Assembly (NCBI RefSeq): GCF_000613845.1
Contig: NZ_BAJT01000003.1
Span: 157,237 to 221,236, forward strand
Reading direction: 5' to 3'
From: Asaia astilbis JCM 15831
GTDB lineage: Bacteria; Pseudomonadota; Alphaproteobacteria; Acetobacterales; Acetobacteraceae
Length of the DNA: 64,000 nucleotides
Made by a program: the position numbers and the translations under genes. The notes below the pieces were generated by a model. That model ran no database searches. It saw nothing but the letters and a program-made list of their open reading frames with translations, and was not told where the DNA came from. Shown in pieces: positions 24,083 through 33,504 of this stretch (the stretch's first letter is position 1; every line of letters starts with the position of its first letter).

Positions 24083-25923
24083 TTGACCGAAACCGATCTA
24101 TCTCCCTCAGGTCTGGCTGACAGTGAAGCCCCAGACGCGGTCTTGCATCGTGTCTTCGGCTTTTCGTCGTTTCGCGGCCAGCAGGAGGAGGTCATTGCCT
24201 CGGTCATGGCAGGCGAGGACGTTCTCGTCATCATGCCGACTGGCGGCGGCAAGAGCCTCTGCTATCAGGTGCCTGCCCTTTGTCGCTCCGGCATGGGCAT
24301 CGTCATCTCTCCGCTCATTGCCCTGATGGACGATCAGGTGGCGGCCTTGCGCCAGCTAGGCGTCAATGCAGCGGCCCTCCATTCTGAACTCGATCCGCAA
24401 CGCCTCGATCAGATCCGGGCCGATCTGCGCGAGGGTCGCATCGATCTGCTCTATATTTCGCCTGAGCGCCTCGTGTCGCCCGGCACGGCGCGCTGGCTCG
24501 CGCGTAATCCGGTTTCGGTGCTGGCCATTGACGAGGCCCATTGCGTCTCGGCCTGGGGGCATGAGTTCCGACCCGAATATCGGGCGCTCGCCGACCTGCC
24601 CAGCATTTTCCCGGGTGTGCCGCGCATCGCACTGACGGCCACAGCAGATTCACGCACGCAGGACGATATTCTGCAGGCTCTGGGCATGCCCGAGGCCAAG
24701 CGGCTGACATCGAGCTTCCATCGCCCAAATCTGTTCCTGGCAGCCTCTCCGAAAGGGTCGGAAACCAGGCAGGTGCAGGACGCACTGACGCCTCATCGCG
24801 AAGATGCGGCGATTGTCTATTGCGGAAGCCGCAATCGAACCGAGCGCATGGCCAAAAGTCTCAGAGATCGCGACTTCAACGCGCTTCCGTTTCACGCAGG
24901 TCTTTCTCCGCAGGAGAAACATGCAACGCTCATGCGGTTTCGCAGCGGTGAACCCATGGTGATCGTGGCTACCGTGGCGTTCGGCATGGGTATTGATCGA
25001 CCGATGTGCGCTGCGTCGTGCATCTCGATATGCCCGGGTCGCCGGAGGCTTATTACCAGCAGATCGGGCGAGCCGGGCGCGATGGCGCTCCTGCCGATAC
25101 GTTGCTGCTCTATGGCGGTGAGGATATGGCGCGGGCCAGACACTGGCTCGAACAGTCCACTGCGCCCGATACCGAAAAACGGGTCATGCATGCCCGGCTC
25201 GAGAGCATGATCGCGCTGACCGAGACGGTCGGGTGTCGCACTCAGGCCCTTCTGGCCTGTTTTGGCGAACCGCTTTCTGCGCCTTGTGGGCATTGCGATA
25301 ATTGCCGCAATCCGGCTGAAACATTCGATGGGACGCAGGCGGCTCAGAAAGTGCTGTCCGCTATCTACCGGACCGGTCAGCGTTTCGGAGCCGTGCATCT
25401 GACGACCGTGTTGCGCGGCAAGCTGACCGAGGCGATCGAGCGGCACGCCCATCAGCATCTGACCGTCTTCGGTGTGGGCAAGGACCATTCCGAGCAATGG
25501 TGGCGAGGTGTAATCCGGCAATTGATCGCTCGAGGTGCCATCAAGATGACGGGTGAACATGGTGCACTCGGTCTCGATGTCGAGGCAGCCCGGCCGATCC
25601 TGCGCGGGGAAGAAACCCTGCATCTGCGGGCCGATCCGTTGAAACCTGCCGTCAGCGCCCAGCGTGGTGCGCCTTCATCCACGATCGTCGATTCACTCAA
25701 CGATATCGAGCGTGATCGCTTTGAGGCGTTGCGTCGCTGGCGTCGTGACGAAGCGCGTGAACAGGAAATCCCGCCCTACGTGATTTTTCATGATGCAGTT
25801 TTGACAGAAATCGCCCGGGAAAATCCCGAGAGCGTCGAAGAGCTCTCGGTCATCCGTGGGGTCGGGGCTTCGAAGCTCAAGCGTTACGGCGATGCCGTGA
25901 TCGCGGTGCTCGAAGAAGCTTAG
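24083..25923 (+). CDS. recQ: ATP-dependent DNA helicase RecQ (frameshifted)
   Basis: RecQ unwinds DNA in recombination and fork repair. Motif I MPTGGGKSLCYQ, the DEAHCVSAWGH box and TVAFGMGIDRP (motif V) are present. The frame breaks near 25003: after GMGIDRP, one G in a GG run restores DVRCVVHLDMPGS and QQIGRAGRDG (motif VI). The zinc site (Cys residues in ACFGEPLSAPCGHCDNC), winged-helix and C-terminal HRDC domain (IRGVGASKLKRYG) follow. The corrected length is about 613 aa. The start is a TTG at 24083, 30 bp after the previous stop, and it is uncertain. Confidence 0.92.
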
Positions 25924-25982
25924 ACAGTCCGGTTAAGTAAAAGGGGCGTGCCCATCCGGTCGTGCTGTCGCCCCGGTATGGC

Positions 25983-26465
25983 TCACTCCTTGAGAGTGAA
26001 ATTAACCGTTGAAGAGCTGCCACCAAGATATTTGAAGGTGAGGGGAACGGTCTGCCCGAGCTGGACGGTATCGGGGAAATTGCGGCAGATCAGATGATAT
26101 CCCCCTTCCGGAAAGACCATGGTCATGTCGCCCGGAATGGTGAAGTGAGAGAACAGATTGGCTGTGTGCTTCGTGACTTCCTGCTCGCTGTGAAAGGCTT
26201 CGATGGCCGTACAATCAGGTGACGTCACGCCAGAAATCAGATGTGCGTCATGGCCCTTGTTGACGATGGTGAAATAGGCAGCCGCCAGACCCGGATAATG
26301 CGGGGCACGGCGGATCCAGCCTTCGATGGAGATATCGCGATTGGCTTTCTCCTGCCCGGGCAGGTTATGATCTTTGGCTTGGGCGAGTACGCAATTGGGG
26401 ACCAGAGCGGCGCCCGTCATGCACAGCGTTGCGAGAGATGCCAGAATAGCTTGCACTCTTTTCAC
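25983..26465 (-). CDS. Exported PCu(A)C-like copper chaperone with altered metal site
   Basis: This family (DUF461/PCu(A)C) delivers copper to periplasmic sites such as the CuA centre of oxidases. I chose GTG 26465, which gives a signal peptide ([21 protein letters not shown]) behind AGGAA; a longer frame to 26516 would leave no promoter room before nrdR. The core [23 protein letters not shown] and [10 protein letters not shown] match the family. The usual His-x-Met and Met ligands are largely replaced: the expected positions read AFHSEQ and GGYHLIC. Copper binding may therefore be weak or different. Confidence 0.78.
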   Translation of the reverse strand: MKRVQAILASLATLCMTGAALVPNCVLAQAKDHNLPGQEKANRDISIEGWIRRAPHYPGLAAAYFTIVNKGHDAHLISGVTSPDCTAIEAFHSEQEVTKHTANLFSHFTIPGDMTMVFPEGGYHLICRNFPDTVQLGQTVPLTFKYLGGSSSTVNFTLKE

Positions 26466-26539
26466 CGATACGTTCCTTTCTGCACCCGGTCCGACAGGCC
26501 GGGTTCGTGCCATCATCCGCCCATCAGGGAGAAACTCTC

Positions 26540-27052
26540 ATGAATTGTCCGTTTTGCGGCCATGAAGATACGCAGGTCAAGGACAGTCGTTCGACAGAAG
26601 ATGGCGCTGCAATACGTCGGCGTCGCGTTTGTGGCGGATGTGCACAGCGTTTTACGACGATCGAGCGTGTTCAGCTGCGTGAACTGGTCGTGACGAAGAT
26701 GGACGGGCGGCGTGTTCCCTTCGACCGTGACAAGCTCGCGCGCTCGATCCGTATCGCGCTGCGCAAGCGCCCGGTCGAGGAAGACCGTCAGGAGCGCATC
26801 GTGAACGGGCTCGTCCGTCAGCTCGAAGCATCGGGCGAGGCTGAAATTTCTTCATCGCGCATCGGCGAATTGGCCATGGATGCATTGCACAGCATCGACG
26901 GTGTCGCTTATGTGCGCTTTGCAAGTGTGTATCGCGATTTTCGCGAAGTTGAGGCTTTCTCGAAGCTCCTGACAGCGATGCGTCCTGGCGAGGAGGGAGG
27001 GCTCCTTCCTCCTCCCGGTGAACACGAGAAAGACAAGGGAACCAAAAAATGA
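26540..27052 (+). CDS. nrdR: Transcriptional repressor NrdR
   Basis: NrdR represses ribonucleotide reductase genes, sensing ATP/dATP. The start at 26540 ([17 protein letters not shown]) has an AGGGAGA site. The zinc ribbon Cys pairs are CPFC and [22 protein letters not shown] and the ATP-cone segment [21 protein letters not shown] follow. The length is 170 aa, slightly longer than usual because of a charged tail. It overlaps nusB by 4 bp, and the nrdR-nusB-thiL order is common. Confidence 0.96.
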   Translation: MNCPFCGHEDTQVKDSRSTEDGAAIRRRRVCGGCAQRFTTIERVQLRELVVTKMDGRRVPFDRDKLARSIRIALRKRPVEEDRQERIVNGLVRQLEASGEAEISSSRIGELAMDALHSIDGVAYVRFASVYRDFREVEAFSKLLTAMRPGEEGGLLPPPGEHEKDKGTKK

Positions 27053-27546
27053 CCGACGAAGCCCAGACCAAGAACCCGCCCAAGCGCTCGCGCACCGTCG
27101 CGCGCGTTGCAGCCGTTCAGGCGCTGTTTCAGTGCGAGCAGGGGGGCGAGAACGCCGAGACGGTGATCAACCAGTTCCAGCGCCACCGTCTTGGATCAAC
27201 GCAGGAAGAAAGCTTTGACGAGGGTCACGCGCCCGATGCTGATTTCCGGCTCTTTGGGCTGATCGTCAAAGGCACGACCCTGGCCCAGGATCGGATCGAC
27301 GAAGCTCTGATTGGCGCCTTGCCGGAAAGCTGGCCGCTTTCGCGCCTCGACCCTGTGCTGCGTGCGCTGCTCCGTGCGGGCGTGTGGGAGTTGGGAGAGG
27401 ACGTTCCGGCACGCGTGGTCATCAACGAATATCTCGATGTGGCCCATGGCTTTTTCTCGGGAGATGAAGCGCGTCTTGTGAATGGCGTGCTCGACGCGCT
27501 TGGCAAGAAGCGTGAGACGGGAACGGCCGGAGCAGACGCTTCCTGA
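27049..27546 (+). CDS. nusB: Transcription antitermination factor NusB
   Basis: NusB binds boxA RNA with NusE (S10) and promotes rRNA antitermination. The 165-aa helical protein shows [15 protein letters not shown] near the N-terminus. [17 protein letters not shown] and [27 protein letters not shown] lie in the C-terminal half, all typical. Its start overlaps nrdR (ATGA) and thiL begins 1 bp after its stop. The gene is intact. Confidence 0.96.
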   Translation: MTDEAQTKNPPKRSRTVARVAAVQALFQCEQGGENAETVINQFQRHRLGSTQEESFDEGHAPDADFRLFGLIVKGTTLAQDRIDEALIGALPESWPLSRLDPVLRALLRAGVWELGEDVPARVVINEYLDVAHGFFSGDEARLVNGVLDALGKKRETGTAGADAS

Positions 27547-27547
27547 A

Positions 27548-28492
27548 ATGAGCGGTGGTGAGTTCGATTTCATCGATCGCTTTTTCAAGCCGCTCGCCGG
27601 TGAGGGGGCGCTTGGGCTGAGCAATGACGCCGCTTTGTTCGACGTGCCGTCGGACAAGCAGATCGTGCTCTCGACCGACACGCTTGTGGAAGCCGTGCAT
27701 TTTCTGCCCGACGATCCGGCAGAGACAATCGGTCGGAAATTGCTGCGCGTGAGTCTGTCCGATTGTGCGGCGATGGGGGCGGTGCCGCGCGCGTATCTGC
27801 TCAATATCAGTCGTCCTCCCGCCTTCGATGACCAGTGGTTCGCGAGTTTCAGCACCGGGCTTGCGCAGGATCAGGCGCGTTATGACGTGCGCCTTCTGGG
27901 CGGTGACACGACAGGCACCCGTGGTCCGCTGGTGCTGAGCCTGACGATCCTTGGCGAAGTGTCGCGTGGTGAGGCCATCAGCCGCTCTGGCGCATGTCAG
28001 GGCGACGCGCTCTGGGTCACCGGTACGATTGGAGACGCCGCGCTCGGGCTTCAGGCGCTGCTTGGCGAGTTATCGGACCCGGACGGGTATCTGAGCGATC
28101 GTTATCGTCTGCCGCAGCCACGTGTCGGCTTTCCGCTCGCGGATTTCGCGACAGCAGGGATGGATGTGTCAGACGGCCTTGTTCAGGATGCGGGGCATCT
28201 CGCGCGGGAAAGCAGGGTTTGCGTCGAGATCGACGTCGCGGCAGTTCCGCTCTCCCCACAGGCGCGGGATGCTGGCGCAGCATGGTTCGAAACCTGCCTG
28301 ACAGGCGGTGACGATTACGAGCTTCTGTTTACAGCCCCCGATGCTGCTGCGGATCTGATCACGAACGCAGCCAGAGCCTGTGGTGTCCGCGTGGCGCGTA
28401 TCGGCCGCGTCTGCGAAGGCCAGGGTGTCAGAGTATTAGGTGCGGACGCTCAGGAGATTTCGCTTACCCGTAAAGGGTGGCAGCACTTCTGA
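27548..28492 (+). CDS. thiL: Thiamine-monophosphate kinase
   Basis: ThiL phosphorylates thiamine monophosphate to thiamine diphosphate, the cofactor of the PDH E1 encoded upstream. The start at 27548 gives MSGGEFDFIDRFFKPL. NDAALF, LSTDTLVEAVHF, LSDCAAMGA, LLGGDTTGT and GMDVSDGLVQD match the PurM/ThiL-fold metal and nucleotide sites. TGGDDYELLFT lies near the end. The 314-aa gene is intact and forms a unit with nrdR and nusB. Confidence 0.96.
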   Translation: MSGGEFDFIDRFFKPLAGEGALGLSNDAALFDVPSDKQIVLSTDTLVEAVHFLPDDPAETIGRKLLRVSLSDCAAMGAVPRAYLLNISRPPAFDDQWFASFSTGLAQDQARYDVRLLGGDTTGTRGPLVLSLTILGEVSRGEAISRSGACQGDALWVTGTIGDAALGLQALLGELSDPDGYLSDRYRLPQPRVGFPLADFATAGMDVSDGLVQDAGHLARESRVCVEIDVAAVPLSPQARDAGAAWFETCLTGGDDYELLFTAPDAAADLITNAARACGVRVARIGRVCEGQGVRVLGADAQEISLTRKGWQHF

Positions 28493-28577
28493 GGGCACAA
28501 GTGCTGTCGCAAGTGAGGCCAAGCACCCCCCTTACAAATTCAGGTCAGACGGTCAGTCTGCATAGAGATCGGCCAGC

Positions 28578-29918
28578 TCAGGACTGACTGATCTCCTTTT
28601 CATAGATGCGATGGGTCTTGTTCGGCTCTGGCACGAGACGTTTGACCAGATTAAGCATCGGCAGGTTCGTATCCAGAATCCAGCCCAGCTCGACACTCTT
28701 GTAGGGCAGGGTCGCGCGACGGCGGATCAGCTCGTCGATGGCGAGTGAGGGCATAAGCGCGCCGAGCAGCGTGCCACGGACCTTATGGGAAACGCCGAGC
28801 AGGATCACGCGAGCCGATTCAAAGCGATGGGAGAGCAATCGGGCGCCCAGTTTGGCCCAGCCGAGGGGGGAGGGTGCGCCTTCGATCCCCTGAAGGACAT
28901 CGTAGATATTGGGCACGACCAGAGCCATGGCGGCCGGTTCACCAGCATGATCGATCTGGACGTAATGCTCGGGCCGAAGGACGAGCTTCAGCTGTGCGAT
29001 GAGCGCATCCATCTCATAAGATTGTAATGGCACGAAATTATAGGTGCCAGCCCAGGCATCGTTATAAAGCGATCTGAGCACTTCGCCCTGAGCTGTGATC
29101 TGTTTTTTGGAGAGATGCGAGACGCTGACCTCGCCAAGTTTTCCCTGGCCCGGCTTGAGCGCGCCCGGAACGATGTGACGATCATCCAGATCGTCGGTCA
29201 GGTCGAGCTTGAAGGTGAGCAGATCGCGCCCGGTTTCGAGCCCCAGCTCTTCTATCAGACTATGAAGTTCGGGAGGATGCCAAGGCGTCCCGATCATCGG
29301 GGATTCGGTCTGCCCGGTGACCATCAGGCCTGACTCGCCATGATAGCCCAGTGTGACAGGCCCGCGCATGCGCTGCATGCCCTGGTCGCGCAGCCAACCC
29401 TCCGCGGCGTCGAAGAGCGCTTTGAGAATGCCGCGCTCAGGCAGGGCGTCGATCGCACCGAACCAGCCGATCTTCTCGTCCCAGGTGTCCAGAGCCTTGC
29501 CATCGACGATCGCCGCAATGCGTCCAACGGGCATTCCGTCACGCCACGCCATGAAATAGCGGATTGAGGCGTGACGAAAAATCGGGTTGCGCTTGGGGTC
29601 GAGCAGGTCGTTCTGCTCCATGTCCAGCGGCGCCTTGTAACCGTCGAGCCCCTTGTAGAGAACGCGGGGAAGCGTGATGAACGTCTTGAGATCCTTGCGA
29701 GAGATCACCGGACGGATACTTGTCACGGCGCTGGATGGAGTCCTGTCCCGGTTCGTCACAGCCTGAGGCTCCGTGAAGTCCAATGCACTCGTTGCGTCGG
29801 TGGTAAAGGAGTGGGGGGTGACCACCCGGTCAGCGACAAGCGCATCGGCGACGATCTGGCGGGAATCTGCTGCGTCCGGCAAGGTGAACTCTCTATGGCG
29901 ATAGGCCGGCTGGACCAC
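28578..29918 (-). CDS. GNAT-fold acyltransferase-like protein
   Basis: This cytoplasmic protein of up to 446 aa belongs to a GNAT-like family often given no function. The conserved part begins near residue 65 (SIRPVISRKDLKTFITLPRVLY). It includes RIAAIVD, ERGILKALFDAAEGWLRDQG, GYHGESGLM and a second half with NDAWAGTYNFVPL and LGVSHKVRGTLLGALM. The first 64 residues look unconserved, so a GTG near 29726 is a possible true start. Size, GNAT fold and the adjacent divergent SDR recall the bacterial ceramide synthase type of N-acyltransferase, a weak inference only. Confidence 0.65.
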   Translation of the reverse strand: MVQPAYRHREFTLPDAADSRQIVADALVADRVVTPHSFTTDATSALDFTEPQAVTNRDRTPSSAVTSIRPVISRKDLKTFITLPRVLYKGLDGYKAPLDMEQNDLLDPKRNPIFRHASIRYFMAWRDGMPVGRIAAIVDGKALDTWDEKIGWFGAIDALPERGILKALFDAAEGWLRDQGMQRMRGPVTLGYHGESGLMVTGQTESPMIGTPWHPPELHSLIEELGLETGRDLLTFKLDLTDDLDDRHIVPGALKPGQGKLGEVSVSHLSKKQITAQGEVLRSLYNDAWAGTYNFVPLQSYEMDALIAQLKLVLRPEHYVQIDHAGEPAAMALVVPNIYDVLQGIEGAPSPLGWAKLGARLLSHRFESARVILLGVSHKVRGTLLGALMPSLAIDELIRRRATLPYKSVELGWILDTNLPMLNLVKRLVPEPNKTHRIYEKEISQS

Positions 29919-29961
29919 ATGGCGTCACCGGATGATCACTTAATTGACGAAAGCGCGTTGA

Positions 29962-30774
29962 ATGTCACGTTCAGAACGGTTTGCAAAGCCAGAGTTTGCA
30001 CCCGATCACACCCTTATAACCGGAGCCTCGGGCGGTCTGGGCCGTGCTCTTGCGCTACATTACGCGCGTAAAGGCACCCATCTCACCCTATGGGGGCGCA
30101 ATGCAGAACGGCTTGAATCTGTCGCCGTGGCCTGTCGAGAGAAGGGAGCGACAGTCTCGTGTCGGGTTCTGGCTCTGAACGATCTCGATGCGGGGATTGC
30201 CCAGTTTCGCAAAGATGAACGCGGGCGGCCTGTCGATCTCGCCATTCTGAATGCGGGTGTCTCCGACATCCGCCCGGAGGGCGCTCTGACCGAGAGCGTC
30301 GACGCCGTCAAGGAGGCTGCCTTGATCAATTATGCAGCGCCTGTCACGCTGGCGACGGAAGCAGCCTCCCACATGGCTGCGCGTCGCAGAGGCCGGATTG
30401 CGCTGATCGGTTCGGTCGCAGCCCATCACGATCTGCCTTTTGCTTCGGCCTATAGCAGTTCCAAGGCGGGACTGAGCCGCTTTGCGACCTGCCTGCATGC
30501 AGCGATGGCGCCTCATGGCGTGGGGGTGACGCTCGTCGAGCCGGGTTATATCGACACGGCGATGAGTCAGCGTCTCGATGGGGCGCGGCCTCTGCTGGTC
30601 TCACCCACAAAAGCGGCCTCTCTGATTGCCGCCGCTGTCGACAGGAAGCGCGCCGTTCTGGTGTTCCCGAGCGTGTTTCTGGTGCTTAAACTGGTATCGC
30701 ATCTCGTGCCGCGTGCCCTTGCCCATCGGCTTTTACGCATGGCGAAAGTGAAACAGAACGCGAAAGATGTGTGA
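29962..30774 (+). CDS. Short-chain dehydrogenase/reductase
   Basis: This 270-aa NAD(P)-dependent oxidoreductase has the TGASGGLGRALA cofactor motif, LNAG, catalytic Ser in IGSVAA and the YSSSK catalytic motif. The C-terminus (FPSVFLVLKLVSHLVPRALAHRLL) is hydrophobic and may contact membrane. That is a feature of SDRs acting on lipids, including ketosphinganine reductase-like enzymes. It is divergent from the GNAT-like gene, with only 43 bp between the annotated starts. The substrate is unknown. Confidence 0.82.
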   Translation: MSRSERFAKPEFAPDHTLITGASGGLGRALALHYARKGTHLTLWGRNAERLESVAVACREKGATVSCRVLALNDLDAGIAQFRKDERGRPVDLAILNAGVSDIRPEGALTESVDAVKEAALINYAAPVTLATEAASHMAARRRGRIALIGSVAAHHDLPFASAYSSSKAGLSRFATCLHAAMAPHGVGVTLVEPGYIDTAMSQRLDGARPLLVSPTKAASLIAAAVDRKRAVLVFPSVFLVLKLVSHLVPRALAHRLLRMAKVKQNAKDV

Positions 30775-30894
30775 TTTGTTATCGCAGGTGTTGACGTCCG
30801 CGTGCTCTCCTGCGAGTGCTGCATCACGAAATGCCAGAGCATCAGTTGCGGCTGATCCGTGCTCGGGCATCTCCCCAGGTTAGTGGAGCAAGTG

Positions 30895-31869
30895 ATGCAG
30901 GATATTGTCACCGTCGATATTGGAGGCACGAACGCGCGGTTTGCGATCGCCAAAGTCGATCAGGGCCGCGTTGTCGAGCTCGGAGAGGCGACGACCCTTC
31001 GCACGGCAGATCATGCGAGCCTTGCCTTGGCCTGGGAGGCCTTCGGTCGCGCGATCAATCGCGAGCTGCCGCGTTATGCCGGCATTGCCATCGCCTGCCC
31101 GATACAGGGCGAGACGCTGAAGATGACCAATAACCCGTGGATCATCCAGCCTGGCATGCTTGCCGAGCGTCTTCATCTTGAAGATTTCACGCTGGTCAAT
31201 GATTTCGGTGCCGTCGGTCATGCGGTCGCTCAGATTGACGATCGCTATCTAGAGCATCTTTGTGGTCCCGATCGCCCCCTGCCCAAAGAAGGTACGACCA
31301 CCATCGTCGGTCCGGGAACGGGTCTGGGCGCTGCCTGCCTGTTGCGTCGCAAGGACCAGTATTTTGTCATCGAAACGGAAGGCGGGCATATCGATTTTGC
31401 CCCGCTTGACGAGTTTGAGGACAAGATTCTGCGCGCGCTGCGTCGGCGGTTCCGCCGCGTTTCAGCCGAACGGATTGTCTCTGGTCCGGGCCTGACCAAT
31501 CTTTATGAAATCATTGCCGAAATGCAGGGCCTGCCCATCACCATGCGTGATAACAAGGCATTGTGGGAAATGGCGATGGAAGGCCGAGACTCAATGGCGG
31601 CTGCGGCGCTCGAGCGATTCTTCCTGTCACTCGGGGCTGTCGCAGGCGATCTTGCGCTGGCGCACCGTGCGCAGGGCGTTGTCATCGCGGGCGGGCTTGG
31701 CCTGCGTGTGGCTGGCAAATTGCCGCATTCCGGCTTTGCCGAGCGCTTTGTCGCCAAGGGACGTTTCGAGAGCATGATGGGCGACATGCCTGTTAAAATC
31801 ATCACGCACCCTCAGCCCGGTCTGTTCGGCGCGGCGGCGGCTTTTGCCTCGGATCACGCTGACATCTAA
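30895..31869 (+). CDS. glk: Glucokinase
   Basis: Glk phosphorylates glucose with ATP. The start at 30895 (MQDIVTVDIGGTNARFAIAK) has a GGAG site 9 bp upstream; an in-frame GTG at 30859 is less likely. DIGGTNARF (phosphate 1), GIAIACPIQG, LVNDFGAVGHA (catalytic Asp), VGPGTGLGAACLL and TEGGHIDFAP define the family. The 324-aa gene is intact. A strong terminator follows at 31965. Confidence 0.95.
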   Translation: MQDIVTVDIGGTNARFAIAKVDQGRVVELGEATTLRTADHASLALAWEAFGRAINRELPRYAGIAIACPIQGETLKMTNNPWIIQPGMLAERLHLEDFTLVNDFGAVGHAVAQIDDRYLEHLCGPDRPLPKEGTTTIVGPGTGLGAACLLRRKDQYFVIETEGGHIDFAPLDEFEDKILRALRRRFRRVSAERIVSGPGLTNLYEIIAEMQGLPITMRDNKALWEMAMEGRDSMAAAALERFFLSLGAVAGDLALAHRAQGVVIAGGLGLRVAGKLPHSGFAERFVAKGRFESMMGDMPVKIITHPQPGLFGAAAAFASDHADI

Positions 31870-31964
31870 CTCAACGACGGCGTCGCGATGGCCGCATGTT
31901 GCGGATAATCCGGCTGCAGTAAGCACGTCGTGTATGTAGAAAATCTGTTTTCTCTTGCATGAAG

Positions 31965-31989
31965 AGCCCGGCTAACCGCCGGGCTTTTT
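31965..31989 (+). terminator. Intrinsic terminator after glk
   Basis: An 8-bp GC-rich stem (31965-31972 with 31978-31985), a 5-nt loop and a T5 run make a textbook terminator about 95 bp downstream of the glk stop. Confidence 0.9.
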
Positions 31990-32149
31990 GGCATTTTGGA
32001 CCTGATCGTTTTCGAAGCGTACTCGGTGTCATCCTGCTTCTGATGACGTCAGGAAAAGTTGTTTTGCGTTTTGCTCTTCCTGGACTTATTGATTACGCAA
32101 AATTAATTTAACGTAGCGGTTCCGTCTTGTCCGGACATCGAGGCCAGAA

Positions 32150-33485
32150 ATGAAAACAGTTCCGCTCGCAGAAGGGCCAGAGGTCTCGCCTCAACCGGAA
32201 AAGAGGAAGGCCTTTTACCGGCATACCTATTTTCAGGTTCTTCTGGCGATCGCCGTCGGGTCGCTGATTGGGCATTTTGCGCCCCAGACAGGTCAGGCTC
32301 TTCGACCCTTCGGGGATGGTTCATTCGCCTCGTCAAGATGATCATTCCTCCAGTCATCTTTCTGACCATCGTCACCGGCATTGCCGGAATGCGTGACCTG
32401 CGGGCAGTTGCGCGTGTCGCAGGCAAGACATTCGGGTATTTCCTGTTCTTTTCGACCCTGGCACTGATTGTCGGTCTGGTCACCGCCAATGTTATCCGAC
32501 CGGGGGCAGGCATCCATGCCAAAGTCAGCGAGGCAGGTGATTATAGCGCGAGTGTGGCAGGTTATATCGGCAAAGCCCATGAAAGCAGCGTCACCGACTT
32601 CGTGCTGAACATCATCCCGGAGACCTTCGTTTCGGCTCTGACGACCGGCAACATCCTTCAGGCCCTGTTTGTCGCCATTCTGACGGGCGTCGGCCTTGCC
32701 TGATGGGTGAACGCGGTGCGCGCATCCATGAAGTGCTCGAAGAGATCTCGGCGGTTGCGTTCAAGATCGTCGGCATCCTGATGAAGGCCGCGCCCATCGG
32801 GGCTTTCGGCGCCATGGCATTCACCGTTGGCAAATACGGCGCTGGGAGCCTTGCCGATCTCGCTACACTGGTCGTAACCTTCTATCTGACGGCGATTATT
32901 TTCGTCGTTGTCATCCTCGGACTTGTCGGGCGGCTGGCCGGATTTTCGATCCTGCGTCTAATTGCCTATCTCCGCGCCGAATTGCTTCTGGTCCTCGGCA
33001 CTTCTTCCTCCGAGAGCGCCTTGCCGAGCCTGATGGCGAAAATGGAACAGGCAGGATGCCCCAAAACCATCGTCGGCCTGGTCGTACCGATGGGCTACTC
33101 GTTCAATCTCGACGGCACGAATATCTATATGACACTTGCGGCGCTCTTTATCGCGCAGGCCTATGATATCCATCTGAGTTTCGGGCAGCAGATCCTGCTG
33201 CTCGGTATGGCGATGCTGTCTTCCAAAGGCGCTGCCGGGGTCACGGGGGCCGGATTCATCACGCTGGCGGCAACTCTGTCGATCCTGCCCACAATCCCTG
33301 AGGCCGGGATCGCCCTCATTCTGGGGGTCGATCGATTTATGAGCGAGTGTCGAAGCCTGACGAATTTCATCGGCAATGCGGTGGCGACCATCGTGGTGGC
33401 ACGATGGGAGGGTGTTCTTAACCGGGAGGATCTCGCGCGGGCGTTGTCGGGGCAAAAAGCCGTGCCTCCTCGACTCTCAGAGTAG
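32150..33485 (+). CDS. dctA: Dicarboxylate/amino acid:cation symporter, DctA type (two frameshifts)
   Basis: DAACS-family symporters import C4-dicarboxylates (DctA) or glutamate/aspartate (GltP) with protons or sodium. Segments in three frames join into one protein: MKTVPLAEG to LRPFGDG, then [24 protein letters not shown], then [17 protein letters not shown]. The last carries the signature [27 protein letters not shown] and the terminal [17 protein letters not shown]. One base is missing near 32317 and another near 32698. The corrected length is about 445 aa, as in DctA. DctA is preferred over GltP by general resemblance only. Confidence 0.88.
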
Positions 33486-33504
33486 GGAATGGGCGTTGAC
33501 TGTC

